Source: Cranoglanis bouderius (taxonomy: Eukaryota > Chordata > Actinopteri > Siluriformes > Cranoglanididae). From it: a DNA stretch of 64,000 nucleotides. The stretch spans positions 4,440,016-4,504,015 of the forward strand of contig CM042568.1 of assembly GCA_023630585.1 (NCBI GenBank), written 5' to 3'. Under the pieces are notes generated by a model, which made no database searches, had not been told where the DNA came from, and was given only the letters and a program-made list of their open reading frames with translations. The position numbers and the translations under genes are program-made. Below are positions 11,691 to 22,911 of the stretch, piece by piece (positions within the stretch are counted from its first letter, which is position 1; each line of letters begins with the position of its first letter).

Positions 11691-13074
11691 TATTAAGTTA
11701 CAATCCAGTGAGTCTAAATCAAACACTGATTTAATTACAACTGTCAAGTAAGTTTAATAATTGAATACATTTATAGCTTATTATATGCTGTAAATTGGCA
11801 GTTCATTTATTTAAAGTATAAAAATTAAATTGTAAAAAACTGTAAAAGAATGATAAAATTTCAAAATGATAAAGTGATTATTGTTGTTATTATTATTGTT
11901 GTTGTTGTGTATTATTAACTTGGTGTAAATTGAGCTTTATGATTATGACGCGTAGAAAGGGGGAAAAAAAATACAGAGATAATCTAAAATCCTGTTAATT
12001 TTCTTTGTTCTAGTTTTGAGACCTGAATGCATGAGCCACCAAATTACCAAATTATGACGCAATACGTTTTGAGATACAGCAGAGCTCTGGGTAATGAATA
12101 ATGAACAATGTCGACATTGTCATGTATATATATAAAACATAAAAGTACGTCATGAATTCCTTGCTGATCCAAACTTACAAACTTATAACAGGCTTATACT
12201 GGTTGGCTACCAAAACCTGGCTGATGCAAATAACATGGTCTTGTATGGTATTTTATGGTGTGCCCCCACCATTCCCCCCCCCCCACTACCTCTCAATGGA
12301 ACGATCCATTTCCATGGACTCATCCATCGCACATAAATATATTTATATCATTTACATAACCATGAGTCGAATGTTAGTGCACCCTGTGCTAGTTTTACGT
12401 GTATTTAATTGAAGGCACGTGATCAAGTGTGGCATCACGTCATGATGTTTATTTGTTAATGCACTGAAACGACTGAAGTTAGTTAATAAGTAAAACGACT
12501 TTTTAAAAAAAAGGCATATTAGCTTATAACCCTGCTAAGTTCTGAGACTATCTGAAACATTTTGCACATTGTAGTGAAATCTTTTGAGGTCTCATGATTT
12601 TTCAGCCTAACAATAAAATACTTCATCATACTTAATAAAAAAAATGATTTGTTCAGAAGGTTTACAAAAGAAACTTCCTAAATTAAATAAAGGTACTTTT
12701 GTCGCTGGGGTGGTACAACCGTCAACAGTGCATGTTGTGTACCTGTAGTATGTTTATTTTACCTGAAAACCTTTCAAAAATATAATTTAAGGTACTTTAA
12801 GGACCAATTCTCTAAAAGTTAATTAACGGTACTTACCATGCACCTTATTAAACATAATAGACTGTGCATACTAAACATGGTACCATCACAACGACAAGAA
12901 AAAGCTGTAAAGTACCATTATATCTGAGAGTGTAACGTTGCATTGTAATATTTAATGCGAAATATTGAAATAAAGACATTTCTAATTAAATAGAAGTGAG
13001 TAAAGTGTTTTTTTTAAGTGGTTTAAAAAAGAATAATAATTAACTTCCGTAATTTGGGCTTTTTTTGATTGCAG

Positions 13075-13265
13075 TGGGAATCCCTCGGTATCAGTCTCAC
13101 TCTTCTCCAGTGTGCGACAGGAAAGACTTTGTGTTGAACTTTAATGGCATCGCCTCGTTTCACCCGAGTGCTGGAGGATCTTACTACCATCATCACCACC
13201 ACCATCATCATCATCAACTACACCACCAAGGAATCTGTCAAGACATCAAGCCGTGTGTAATGTAG
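13075..13265 (+). CDS. foxf2: Forkhead box protein F2, coding exon 2 (C-terminus)
   Basis: This exon completes the codon begun in exon 1 and adds residues 329-391, ending at TAG 13263-13265. The reading GIPRYQSHS, then [20 protein letters not shown], then GSYY and finally QDIKPCVM is the conserved FoxF C-terminal signature, which lies in the transactivation region. Between GSYY and QDIKPCVM is a run of nine histidines, then QLHHQ. From memory, mammalian FoxF proteins have about four, so the tract looks expanded. Frame, acceptor site and family signature all agree, so the join to exon 1 is secure. Confidence 0.94.
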
Positions 13266-13492
13266 ACCAAAACAGGACAGAGGAACACACCAGAGACGGA
13301 AAAAAGTGGAGCCTAATATGTATGTATATGTATATGTATATGTATATAGGCTGTAGGTCCTGTTTCCAAAGTCCCGGAAATAGTGTTGAAGATGCAACGA
13401 CTCTGAATGGACTTATGAAATGTAAATTATGAAGAGTGGGAAGGAAACAATAATAGGCTCGTTTTGGATTTACATAAACCTATACAGTGTTG

Positions 13493-13544
<52 letters not shown>

Positions 13545-13965
13545 ACAAAGATACTGGTGGAAATGCTGCTCACTAAATTGTAAGAACTAAGGAACCCAGA
13601 TGATTTCACTTTATTTCTTTATTTCAAGTTTTCTGAACTTCTCACTACATGCGTCATATACTGTAGCACTACAAAAAAAAAAAAAAAAAAGGAAAAAAAA
13701 AAAAAGAGGGAGCACATTTTTCTGCTCTCTCAGGCTACTTAAAACAATTTATAGGTTTCTTGGAAAACCTAAGTGACATTTGATATATATTGAATTCTTA
13801 TTGATTTTTTTTTTTTTTCCAGCTGGAAATGCGTAAGCCTGTAAAAGATAATCAGCGACTGCACTTATTTTAATCCAACATTGTGGTTACACAACCCGCA
13901 GGTGCTGTCGGGAGATGTCCTTGCAATGATGTACAGTTCAATAAAAGCTATATATATTCAAAACA
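13266..13965 (+). other. foxf2: Probable foxf2 3'UTR
   Basis: Sequence from the stop codon to just past the first good polyadenylation signal. It carries a (TATATG)n patch near 13320-13347, a (CA)n run at 13499-13542 and two A-runs near 13672-13705. The exact cleavage site is inferred. Confidence 0.6.
13940..13945 (+). promoter_or_regulatory. foxf2: Candidate polyadenylation signal of foxf2
   Basis: AATAAA within GTTCAATAAAAGC, about 675 bases after the stop codon. Confidence 0.55.
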
Positions 13966-13969
13966 AAAC

Positions 13970-15712
13970 AAAAAAAATGATATGAATGTTCTTTAAAACT
14001 TTGTTTAATTCGAAATGATCGGTTGGGTTTTAAACTTATCAGGGACATTATTCTCTGAAGAAGGAAACGAAGAACCATGTTCAGCTTCAAATGAACCACA
14101 TTTTCGCTGTCTGTAGGCCAAATTTAGGCAGATTCCTAAGCTTTATTTGCGAAAACCTTTCTATATTTAATTTTTTTTTTAAAGAAGTGCCTTCACGTCG
14201 CATCCAGGTTGTATCCCTTGAGTTTAGTGTTCCTGTGATAGGCGTAAACAAACAGTATAATTTACTAATTAGTAATTTGTAATCATTATTATTAATTTTA
14301 TAATTTAGGCGCTGTAAAAAACAAACAAACAAACAAACAAAAAACCCCTATACACGTAAACGTTTTTTTTTTTTTTTTCTAATATAGATATTTTTAAAAA
14401 ATCATTAAACGCATATGTAAATAAATATGCACAAAAAATAAATCAATGGATATTTAACATCCCACATAAGCACATTTATTTATATTTCTCAATTTGTTTG
14501 TGCCATATTTATTTTATGAATCCTTATTTTCGGAATGATTATTTGCTCGTCATTATTATTTTAGCACGATATATTATTATAACAAAAGGGATGTCAATGA
14601 AATACGTCATGGCGGCGCCTTGTTCCTATTGGCTGAATTACATCAGACTGAATATCTGAATAACATTGTTGCATACAAGCAACAGAAAGCAAGAGATCTT
14701 GGCTAAAAACGTTAGTCTGGAGGATTTTTTTCTCTCCTTCTTCCTCTTCTTTTTATTTTTTATGCATGGAGGGTCTGCATGACAACTGCTTCAGTTATCT
14801 GCAAACCCGACTAACTGTAATCGTGCTCTGTTTGGAGCTGGGTTTAACTATCACTGATAAAACAGCTCCTAATTTGTGTCTGTAACTGGTCTGAATTTAT
14901 AGTTTCTGTGGTGCTCAAGCTACATCAAATGATCATCAGCTACATCAAATTAAAATCTAACATTTAATCTCATGGCTCTTAAATTAGGATCCGAGATTTT
15001 GTTTTTAATTACGGTGGTATGGTAAATGGTGGAAATCACCATTGTCAGAGTTTATCAGATTTATTATTGAGCTCTTATATCCTCGGTATTAGACTGTTTT
15101 ATTGTTGGACCCAACAGAATCCAAACATCAATAACTCAATAACACGTATCCCTATAAATAATGAATGAGATATCAGTTTCATTTAAATGTTTTCTGTTAG
15201 TTCATGAAGTTCAGGAATTAAGAAAAAAAAAATCTGTCTCCAAATAAATAGCCAACATATTACTGTACACATTAAAATAACAAGTCTGATACTGAATAGT
15301 AAATAAATCTGTACTGAGTGAGTCATTGGGGTATTTATTTATTTATTTATTCATTCGTTCGCTTATTTTAAAGGGAAATGGGTCCCCTGACTTCTAAAAG
15401 TTTGAAAACCCCTGATTTAATCAATACACAAAGAAAAGACCTAGAAGGAGATTCCCAAAAGCATGGTGGCAAAACACATTAGTAAACAGTAATCAGAAAA
15501 ACTGCCATATTACCTCTTTACAAAACGCATCGTGTATTGGGATGAAAGATCTTCCATGTACATCACCCAGTAGCACAACTATCAGCCTTTAACTCTGTAT
15601 TACTGACACTTAAACTATGATATTTAATGTCTATGATAATAAATGCCAATAAATAATTATTATGCACAAACAAAACCTAAAGAAATCACAAATACAGCAG
15701 GGTAGCTCACAT
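13970..15712. other. AT-rich intergenic sequence, no gene seen
   Basis: No coding region recognised. A (CAAA)n patch sits near 14320 and ATTT near 15331. A short CpG-containing stretch near 14605-14640 holds TACGTCATGGCGGCGCC followed by an ATTGG box. It resembles promoter elements (CRE-like, YY1-like and inverted CCAAT), but there is no adjoining gene. Confidence 0.5.
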
Positions 15713-15715
15713 TTA

Positions 15716-16291
15716 CAGTACTGTGCAAAAGTTTCAGGCATCCTATTTTTTTTTTTTTTTTTTTTTAGTACAAACTTTGTTATAGATTTTTATTTTATTT
15801 TATGACGTCTGCATTATCAAATCAGTACAAAAACATTTTAGATTCCTAAACATTATTTTTCTAGCACAAAATTAAATGTTACAGAAAAATGTTTGTATGT
15901 CATTAAAGAAAGCAGCATATTACGTGAGAGACACTTTTCAGACAGTAAACACAATGAAGGCTGCTGGGTTTTGCTGCAAAAATAAGAAGCGAGTGCGAAA
16001 GTCAAAGTGTCCAGAAGAACTGTGGCTGGTTCTGCAAGATGCTCAATAAAACTTACCAGCTCATTTCCTTATAAAACTGCACACATTGTACCGGAGACGA
16101 CTATATTTATTTTATTTATTTTTTTGTCACACCAAATATTTACTTTGTTTCATTTACTACAGTTTACTGCTCTTTATGTTTTTTTGTTTGTTTTGTTTTT
16201 TAAATGTAGAGACATTTAATTTCATTATTTTGAAAGCATCTTTGCTCTACGGCATTTCTTTGCATGTGCCTAAAACCTTTGCACAGTACTG
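15716..16291. mobile_element. Tc1/mariner-type MITE with near-perfect TIRs
   Basis: The 576-bp element is bounded by CAGTACTGTGCAAAAGTTTC at the left and the inverted TTTGCACAGTACTG at the right. TA flanks both ends (15714-15715 and 16292-16293), the target duplication of the Tc1/mariner superfamily. Internal open frames are short and no transposase is recognisable, so it is non-autonomous. Confidence 0.8.
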
Positions 16292-16299
16292 TATATATA

Positions 16300-16830
16300 A
16301 AAATATATAATTATATAGTCTATACATCAGACAGGAAAGCAATCTTTACATAAACTATGGAGGGCAAAAAATAAGAGTATATTTATGCTTTGTATCTCCA
16401 AAGCTCTTCCAAAAAAAAAAAAAAAAAAGTTTTAAGTTCCTCATTTGTAGGATGCCTGACAAAAACACTGCTGAGAATGGATCTGACTGTTCTGTGATTT
16501 ATTATATTCAGTTTTATTCCTCAAAGCAGATAGCACTTTTCCACGTAATAAAATTTTCATACCTTTGTGTAAACATATTCATATAAATATCACATCTATA
16601 ACTCAGATCAAACTTGCAACTGGTCACAACTGTGAGCACATTACTATACTTTCATTTATAAAGTCATTACAATGTTAACAGGGCAAAACAAACAAACAAA
16701 AAAAACCCCACAAACATTCTAATATTCTAAATTAAATAAATGATCACTTAGACACCAAGTCTAAAAATAGCTAATAATGTTCTTTGCAAATGCACACGAG
16801 CTATGATCATTATAATGGTTACATGTTTAT
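16300..16830. other. AT-rich spacer, no gene seen
   Basis: AT-rich DNA with an A-run near 16412 and a CAAA patch near 16690. Nothing else recognised. Confidence 0.5.
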
Positions 16831-16834
16831 AAAT

Positions 16835-17045
16835 AAATACAGTATAGGCCTCTTGATGATGACGTTGATACTGGGAACAATAAGCAGTTTATAGAGCTTC
16901 AGCTCCATCTTGTGGTTGAATGAAGAAAATTTCTTAAAAGACAGAAAACAAGGCAAAGACTCGACTATTTGAATTATGAATTGGTTTGTTGTAGTGTAAA
17001 TTCTGGCCAAAGTTTGGTGCAATTTGGTATTGGCTGCAATTGTGA
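16835..17045 (+). repeat. Dispersed repeat, copy 1
   Basis: Contains AACAATAAGCAGTTTATAGAG then CAGCTCCATCTTGTGGTT and a TTTCTTAAAA block. The same blocks in the same order recur near 18100-18210, so these are two copies of one uncharacterised dispersed repeat. Confidence 0.55.
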
Positions 17046-17876
17046 TTGGTTAATTGGTTAATTACATTTACTTTTATTCAAAGTGACTTACAAATGAGGA
17101 AATACAAGCAAAGCAATAAATCAAACAGAGAACAACACAAGTGGTAAAACTATACAAGATTTTTTTTTTTTTTTTTTTTAATTGAGTGCTAGAGGAGCAA
17201 AGTGCACAGAGTAGAGGTGTAAGTGTAGATTTATTTATTTGGAGTGGGGACAGTTAAATGTTCACGGAAGAGGTGGGTCTTTAGTCGTTTTTTGAAGATA
17301 GTGACAGATTCTGCTGTCCGGATTGAGTTTGGAAGTTCACTCCACCACTGATGGACAGTCAGTTTGAAGGTTCTGGAAAGGGACCTCATGCCTCTCTGAG
17401 TAGGCACTACCAGGCATTGGTTGTTAACTGATCACAGGTTGTGTGAAGGAACATAAAGGAGAGTGTTGAGGTAGAGAGGTGCTGTTCCAGACAAGGTCTT
17501 GTATGTGAGCATCAAGGCCTTGAATTTGATGTGGACGGCTACAGGAAGCCAGTGGAGGGAGATGAAGAGGGGTGGGCTGGTTGAAAACAAGGTGTGCTGC
17601 AGCATTCTGAATCATCTGAAGGGGTTTGATGGAGCTGGCTGGGAGACCTGGGAGTAGTGCGTTGCAATAGTCCAGTTTTTGAGATAACAAGACCTGGACT
17701 AGTAGCTGTGTGGCCTGATCAGTGAGATGGGGCCTGATTTTCTTGATGTTTTACAGAATGAACCTACAGGACCATGCAGTTGTTGAAATGTGGTCTGTAA
17801 GGTTCAAGTTGTCATCAAAAGTCACCCCAAGGTTTCTGGCAGTCCTGGTCCTGGTTAATTAATAAGACCATACAGC
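17046..17876 (-). mobile_element. LINE 3' fragment (reverse transcriptase C-terminus)
   Basis: Read on the minus strand, frames give LDYCNALLPGLPASSIKPLQ then MIQNAAAHLVFNQP (17424-17690). Upstream is RTARNLGVTFDD, and downstream, after a frameshift, WWSELPNSIRTADS and FKKRLKTHLFREHL (17270-17340). This is the thumb and C-terminal region of fish non-LTR retrotransposons of the L2/CR1/Rex1 sort. It has no endonuclease or RT catalytic core and at least one frameshift, so it is a dead, 5'-truncated copy. Its 3' end, TTTGAATAAAAGTAAATG-like, lies at the left. Confidence 0.8.
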
Positions 17877-18049
17877 TTAATTGTTTTGGGTTTTTAAATT
17901 ATATATTCATTCATAAATAAGAATTCATTTGTATAAGTGGATGCAAGTTAGCAGACAATGTTTTATTTATTCATTTTGCAATCAAATGAATAATGCAATG
18001 GATTATTCATCCACTATTAACTATTAAAAATAATCTTATTTAACTTCTC

Positions 18050-18300
18050 ATATATAGTCAATGGAATGCAAAGAGCATATTTATAACAATAAAAGGCCTT
18101 TCATGACAACGCTGATCTTGAGCAGAATAAGCAGTGTGGAGAATAAACTGTTTATAGAGTTCCAGCTCCATCTTGTGGTTTAGTGAAGCTACTTTCTTAA
18201 AACATTTTGAAAGGATACAAATCAACATGGGGAAAAGTAACAAACTACATGCAGTCTCGTTACAGTCCTTGAGTACATGGTTCACTGTAATGGTACTTTT
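18050..18300 (+). repeat. Dispersed repeat, copy 2
   Basis: Shares AATAAGCAG, GTTTATAGAG, CAGCTCCATCTTGTGGTT and TTTCTTAAAA blocks with 16835-16950, with a small insertion after AATAAGCAG. No gene content. A third, weaker CAGTTCCATCTTCTGG block lies near 19540. Confidence 0.5.
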
Positions 18301-19075
18301 TTAATAATAAAAAATAAAAAAGTACCTAATGAGTAAAAGTTCTGATGTGCATCCTTCATCTAATAATTTATCAGGTATCTTCAGTTTAAAATAATTCAAA
18401 GGAAACAGGAAGATAATCATCTGCAAATTACGTGAGCCAAAACCCATGGAGATATCAGTATTTCACAATATCCAAACTGCAGAAACACGGACAGGTTAGC
18501 CATCAGCTAGCTGAGTAAGCTAGACTACCTAGCTAGCTCTTTTGATGTCTTACAGTATGAACGCTCTGCATTAAACTTAAAATGTCACTTCGATGCTCAG
18601 TAGCGATGCCTGTGGTGTTAAATATTTCTACAGCCTATAGGTAACAATGTGTAAGGGGCATCTTTGCTAGACAGCTAATTATGTAGCTAGACACTTGTAT
18701 GAATTAACACGAGCTAGCTAACTAGCTAGCTAACAAACCTAACAAGCTACTGAAACCCTGAAAGAATCAGAAAATAATTACCTTTCTTTATATACTGGTA
18801 TATAGTGGTGTTCACTTCAGCATAGCTCATTTGGCTAGTTACAATTGTTCAAAAATACATTCATCATAGCTGTATAGAACATTTTCTGATAAGTAGTCTC
18901 AATTGTACACATATAAAAAAAAATAATATGTGAAGTATTTACTCAAGTAATTTTTTATTTGATGACTTATTTACTCATAATTTTCTTACTATATTTACTC
19001 ACAAGAATTATTACTCAGTAGCGCTACTTTTACTCAGGTCAGTGTGGCTTACTCTTTCCACCACTGCTAATCACA
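18220..19075. mobile_element. MITE-like repeat rich in ACTCAAGTA motifs
   Basis: The left part has GGGGAAAAGTAACAAACTAC and TTGAGTACATG. The right part has the inverted counterpart TTTACTCAAGTAA, TTTTACTCAGGTC and CTCTTTCCACCACTG. Paired inverted ends of this sort are typical of a common fish MITE family (hAT or piggyBac type). The superfamily and exact ends are not certain. GCTAGC-rich sequence fills the middle (18480-18735). Confidence 0.4.
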
Positions 19076-19168
19076 AATAAACATACATTCATAAACTCAA
19101 GCTGTCATACGGGTCCTGATCTATATTTATTAGACATTATACATTATAAACACAGCAGGCTGATTTAT

Positions 19169-19174
<6 letters not shown>

Positions 19175-19251
<77 letters not shown>
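19175..19251. repeat. (TA)n microsatellite
   Basis: About 38 TA units. Confidence 0.97.
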
Positions 19252-19252
<1 letters not shown>

Positions 19253-19385
19253 CCAGTTCCCAGTAGTGTGTATGCTAGGAAAGCTATATATAAAAAAAGA
19301 TAGACAAGTAAAAACATAAATATTGCAATATAATATAGTAACTGTAATTAATACATTTTAAAAAGCTACTGAAGAAGTAGTCAAA

Positions 19386-19408
19386 GGAAGAAGAAGAAGA
19401 AGAAGAAG

Positions 19409-19440
<32 letters not shown>

Positions 19441-19490
19441 GTCATCAAAGGAAGAAGAAGAAGAAGAAGAAGAACAACAACAACAACAAG
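19386..19490 (+). repeat. (GAA)n / (CAA)n microsatellite
   Basis: Purine-rich GAA runs, interrupted once by GTAGTCATCAAAG and ending in CAA units. The poly-serine open frame on the minus strand is an artefact. Confidence 0.95.
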
Positions 19491-19922
19491 CCTAAACCAT
19501 TTAGTTTTTCCAGGCCTAAATGTGAATTGGGTTGTTCCAGTTCCATCTTCTGGACAAATTGTGTGCAGTCTCTTCATATTGGTTATTGGCTATTAAATTT
19601 TGTTTGATAAGTTGTCCAGTTAATAATGTTATAAATAGGACATGTGCCAGAGAACATTTCCAAAGTTTAATTTCCAAAATCAAGCTGTTGAGAAGTTATA
19701 TGAATATTCATTTATAGCGCCCCTAGTGGTCAATCATGGTCAAGTGTTCCAATGTCCATGTGGACCAAGTTTCATAAACTGTAATTGTGATCACAGAATA
19801 AAGCATATGGATGAAGACCTGTACTGTAAGGCCATACAGCTTTCTTTCATTTCACACAACAATATTTTATTTATTTGTTATTTTTAGGCCTGTTGGACAA
19901 ATATGAACGACTATGAATCTTA

Positions 19923-21075
19923 CAGTTTTTCTTCAGTCGCTTTGGTACATTTCTTGAATCATCCTTAACATTTGCAAACCAGTATGTGCATTTCTCGAAA
20001 CAATTCGTACAAACAGCACCACACAATGGATTACCTGCAAAAGCCTGTAACTTGCTCAAAATCCTTAGTTCATCTCTCAAAAGTAAATATTTATGTCAAT
20101 GAACATATCAGTGCCATCAGAATGAAAATTCCTTGTGTCATTGTTCACAAACAAGAGAATCAAAATGCTTAGTCATGTTGTCAGTATAACAGTGCACTCT
20201 GTCAGTATTACCTGATGTAAACTATGGCTATGGATTTGATGACAATGATTGAAAATGCACAAGTCTGCACTTTTTCTGTATGGCATATATCAATTTCAAT
20301 AGCACAAAGTTACACATTATTGTATGTGGAATATTGATTGCAAGAGATTGGGCAGGATTCACATTTACACTTGTTGATCTGTCAACAAATTACAGTACAA
20401 TGTCATGCCTATGTCCTTGGCCTCTTCTACCTCTTCCTCTCTTTTGCCTCCCTACCCTTCCACTACACATCCTCACTCCTCTTCTTCTTCCCGGCTGTTG
20501 ACCCTGTTTGTTTCCTTGTTGTTCTTCCATTGTCAGAAACTGTAACACTGTGTTATGCTCTGTCTATACATGCTTGCCAATTGAAGGTTTTTGAGATGCA
20601 CCTCTGAGCTATTTTAGAGAACTGGTTGACCATTGGTTGATCTAACGCTTCACGCATTCCCCTTCATTAGTGAGAGTCTGAGAGCAATTCATCAATTCAG
20701 GACACATTAAAAAAAAAAAAGTCTAATAGAAATGTAGAGAAAATATGCTTGACAGTTTATGACAACTAGTTCAACCATTTTGCATGTAATGACTTATGCA
20801 ATGAACTAATGCCTAGATGTTTTGGGGGGTAAGACTATTCAGCAGAGAACTATATAATATATTTTTTATCAACATGACATAAGCAATTGATAATGTAGGA
20901 AACAGCTGACAATTGTACATAATCAAGTGCATGAATGTACCAAAGCACTGGGAATTTGTTCAAAAGAATGAGAAATTGCTTTTATGATGTGCACAGTTGA
21001 CTAGATGATGTGGAAGTAGTTTTGAGAATTTCAATTGTGATCTAAGAAATGTACCAAAGCAACTGAGAAAAACTG
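19923..21075 (-). mobile_element. Mariner-like element remnant with TIRs
   Basis: Left end CAGTTTTTCTTCAGTCGCTT plus TGGTACATTTCTT. The right end is the inverted copy (AAGAAATGTACCAAAGC, AACTGAGAAAAACTG). TA flanks both sides (19921-19922 and 21076-21077). On the minus strand an open frame starting at 20530 reads MEEQQGNKQGQQPGRRRG, then continues basic with RGRGRRGQ, and stops at about 20395. That resembles the basic N-terminus of some fish mariner-type transposases. No DDE core remains, so the 1153-bp copy is defective. Confidence 0.6.
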
Positions 21076-21080
21076 TATTA

Positions 21081-21086
<6 letters not shown>

Positions 21087-21158
<72 letters not shown>
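21087..21158. repeat. (TA)n microsatellite beside the mariner-like end
   Basis: About 36 TA units starting ten bases outside the right TIR. Confidence 0.97.
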
Positions 21159-21161
<3 letters not shown>

Positions 21162-21265
21162 GTGGCAAGCAAATAGTTTATTAATAACAAATTCTTATTT
21201 TGGCAAAAATAATAATAATAGCATCATGTTTCACTTTTAAGCAATATATTTGTGTAAAACTCATA

Positions 21266-21850
21266 TACACTCACTGTCCACGTTAATAGGTACTCCTGTA
21301 CACCTGCTCATTTATGCGGTTATCTAATCAACCAATCATGTGGCAGCAGCACAATGCATAAACTCGTGCAGATATAGGTCAAGAGTTTCAGTTAATGTTC
21401 ACATCAAACATAAGAATGAGGAAAAAGTGTGATCTATGTGACTTTAACTGTTTCATGGTTGTCGATACCAGATGGGCTGGTTGGAGTATTTCTGCTGGGA
21501 TTTTCACACACTCTCTCTAGAGTCTCTAGAGTTTACACAGAATGGTGCAAAAACAAAAAACATCGAGAAAGCAACAGTTCTGTAGGTTAAACGCCTTGTT
21601 AACGAGAGAGATCAGAGGAGAATGACCAGACTGGTCTGAGCTGACAGGAAGGATATAGTAACTCATATAATCACTCTTTATAACCGTGGTGAGCAGAAAA
21701 GCATCTCAGCATGCACAACACATGGTGGATGGGCTACAGCAACAGAAGACCACGTTGGGTTCCACTAACAGGAACAGGAATCTGAGGCTATCATGGGCAC
21801 AGACTGAAACTGGACAGCTGAAGACTGGAAAAAGATCAGGTGATTTTTTT

Positions 21851-21884
<34 letters not shown>

Positions 21885-21986
21885 AATCTTCAACTGTCCA
21901 GTGTCGATGAGCCTGTGCACATGATTGGCTGATTAGATAAGTGCATGATTGTGCAGGTGTTCCTAATAAAGTGGACAGTGAGTGTA
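21266..21986. mobile_element. DNA transposon copy with about 35-bp TIRs, family uncertain
   Basis: The left end reads TACACTCACTGTCCACGTTA. The right end is its inverted counterpart (TAAAGTGGACAGTGAGTGTA). Both continue into an AGGTACTCCTGTACACCTG / CAGGTGTTCCTAATA match. The element is 721 bp and internally broken. A (GTT)n run at 21849-21883 sits inside it. Its frame 21686-21886 (+) is interrupted and not recognisable as a complete transposase. This family is abundant in fish genomes, but I do not assign a superfamily. Confidence 0.7.
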
Positions 21987-22294
21987 TTTGTGTAAAGCGT
22001 CTCATATACATATATAGTTCAACAACATGTAAATTGCATTTATGCACTAGTTTATTATAATGTTAATATAAAAACTTGTAATGTTCTAAATTAAATCACA
22101 AATATATGAACTGTCATTTTTCGCACCCCTAGTGGTCAAACATAATGAAACATCAATAAAACTTTTACTGACATTAGACAACATTCACTAGTACTCCAAT
22201 AACAAATTTATGATGTGGCAATTTTCCTAGCAAGTGATGTATTCAGGGTTTTATAACAATCAGAGGTAACACTATAACCCCATACTCCTTGTTG

Positions 22295-22505
22295 TCCACT
22301 AATCGCAGGGTTGGTGGTTTGATCCCTGGCCCACATGCTTCCACATGCTAGAGTGTCCTTGGGTAAGACACTGAACCCCAAGTTGCTCCTGATGGCAGGC
22401 TAGCGTCTTGTGAATGGGTGAATGAGAAACAGTTTAAAGCTTTGTAGAAACGCTAAGGTTAAAAGGTGCTATATAAGTGCGGACCATTTACTATATATAT
22501 GCATT
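22295..22505 (+). mobile_element. SINE-like repeat, decayed
   Basis: A B-box-like GGTGGTTTGATCCCTGG is followed by GTGTCCTTGGGTAAGACACT, GAACCCCAAGTTGCTCC and GAATGGGTGAATG, ending with GGTGCTATATAAGTGCGG. This order is that of a widespread tRNA-derived fish SINE. The head with the A box is not clear. Confidence 0.6.
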
Positions 22506-22509
22506 TTGT

Positions 22510-22905
22510 TGGCTTTGTACTTAATGGTACTTTATTACTCAATAACAGTAAAGTTGAATGTAATTTAATTTAAACTTCTCAAATGTAATATAGTAATCCC
22601 TACATGCAGCTGCCACTCAAAATTTTTAAAAAGGGAATAAGGAATCACACCTGTGGCACTGGACTAACATAATAAATTATGCAAAAGGATAGCCTGTGGA
22701 TTTTGTTTAAATCAACCATTTTCAGTGGTTTCATTGTTTCTTGCTGTGGTTTTTCAACATCATTGTTATGTGCAAGACATAAAATCTTTGCAAAACAAAA
22801 TTCTTCATGCAAGATTGTATGAAACTATGACTATGGTTGTCTTCGACAAGAAACCATATACTGTCACCTAGTGGATAGAAATGTTATTGCAAATTTCACA
22901 AAATT
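22510..22905. other. AT-rich spacer, no gene seen
   Basis: No coding or repeat family recognised with confidence. A short GTCACCTAGTGG phrase near 22863 recalls the CCCCTAGTGGTCAA phrases at 19727 and 22127, suggesting old dispersed-repeat fragments. Confidence 0.4.
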
Positions 22906-22911
22906 GTTTAA

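Larger units (their letters stand above)
9945..13074 (+). other. foxf2: foxf2 intron 1 (3130 bp)
   Basis: The intron has a GT donor at 9945-9946 and an AG acceptor at 13073-13074 preceded by a T-rich tract. It splits a codon after its first base (phase 1). FoxF genes characteristically carry a single intron before a short last coding exon. The content is mostly AT-rich with a GT microsatellite, one MITE-like remnant and a less AT-rich island near 10980-11400. No other gene is visible inside it. Confidence 0.88.
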
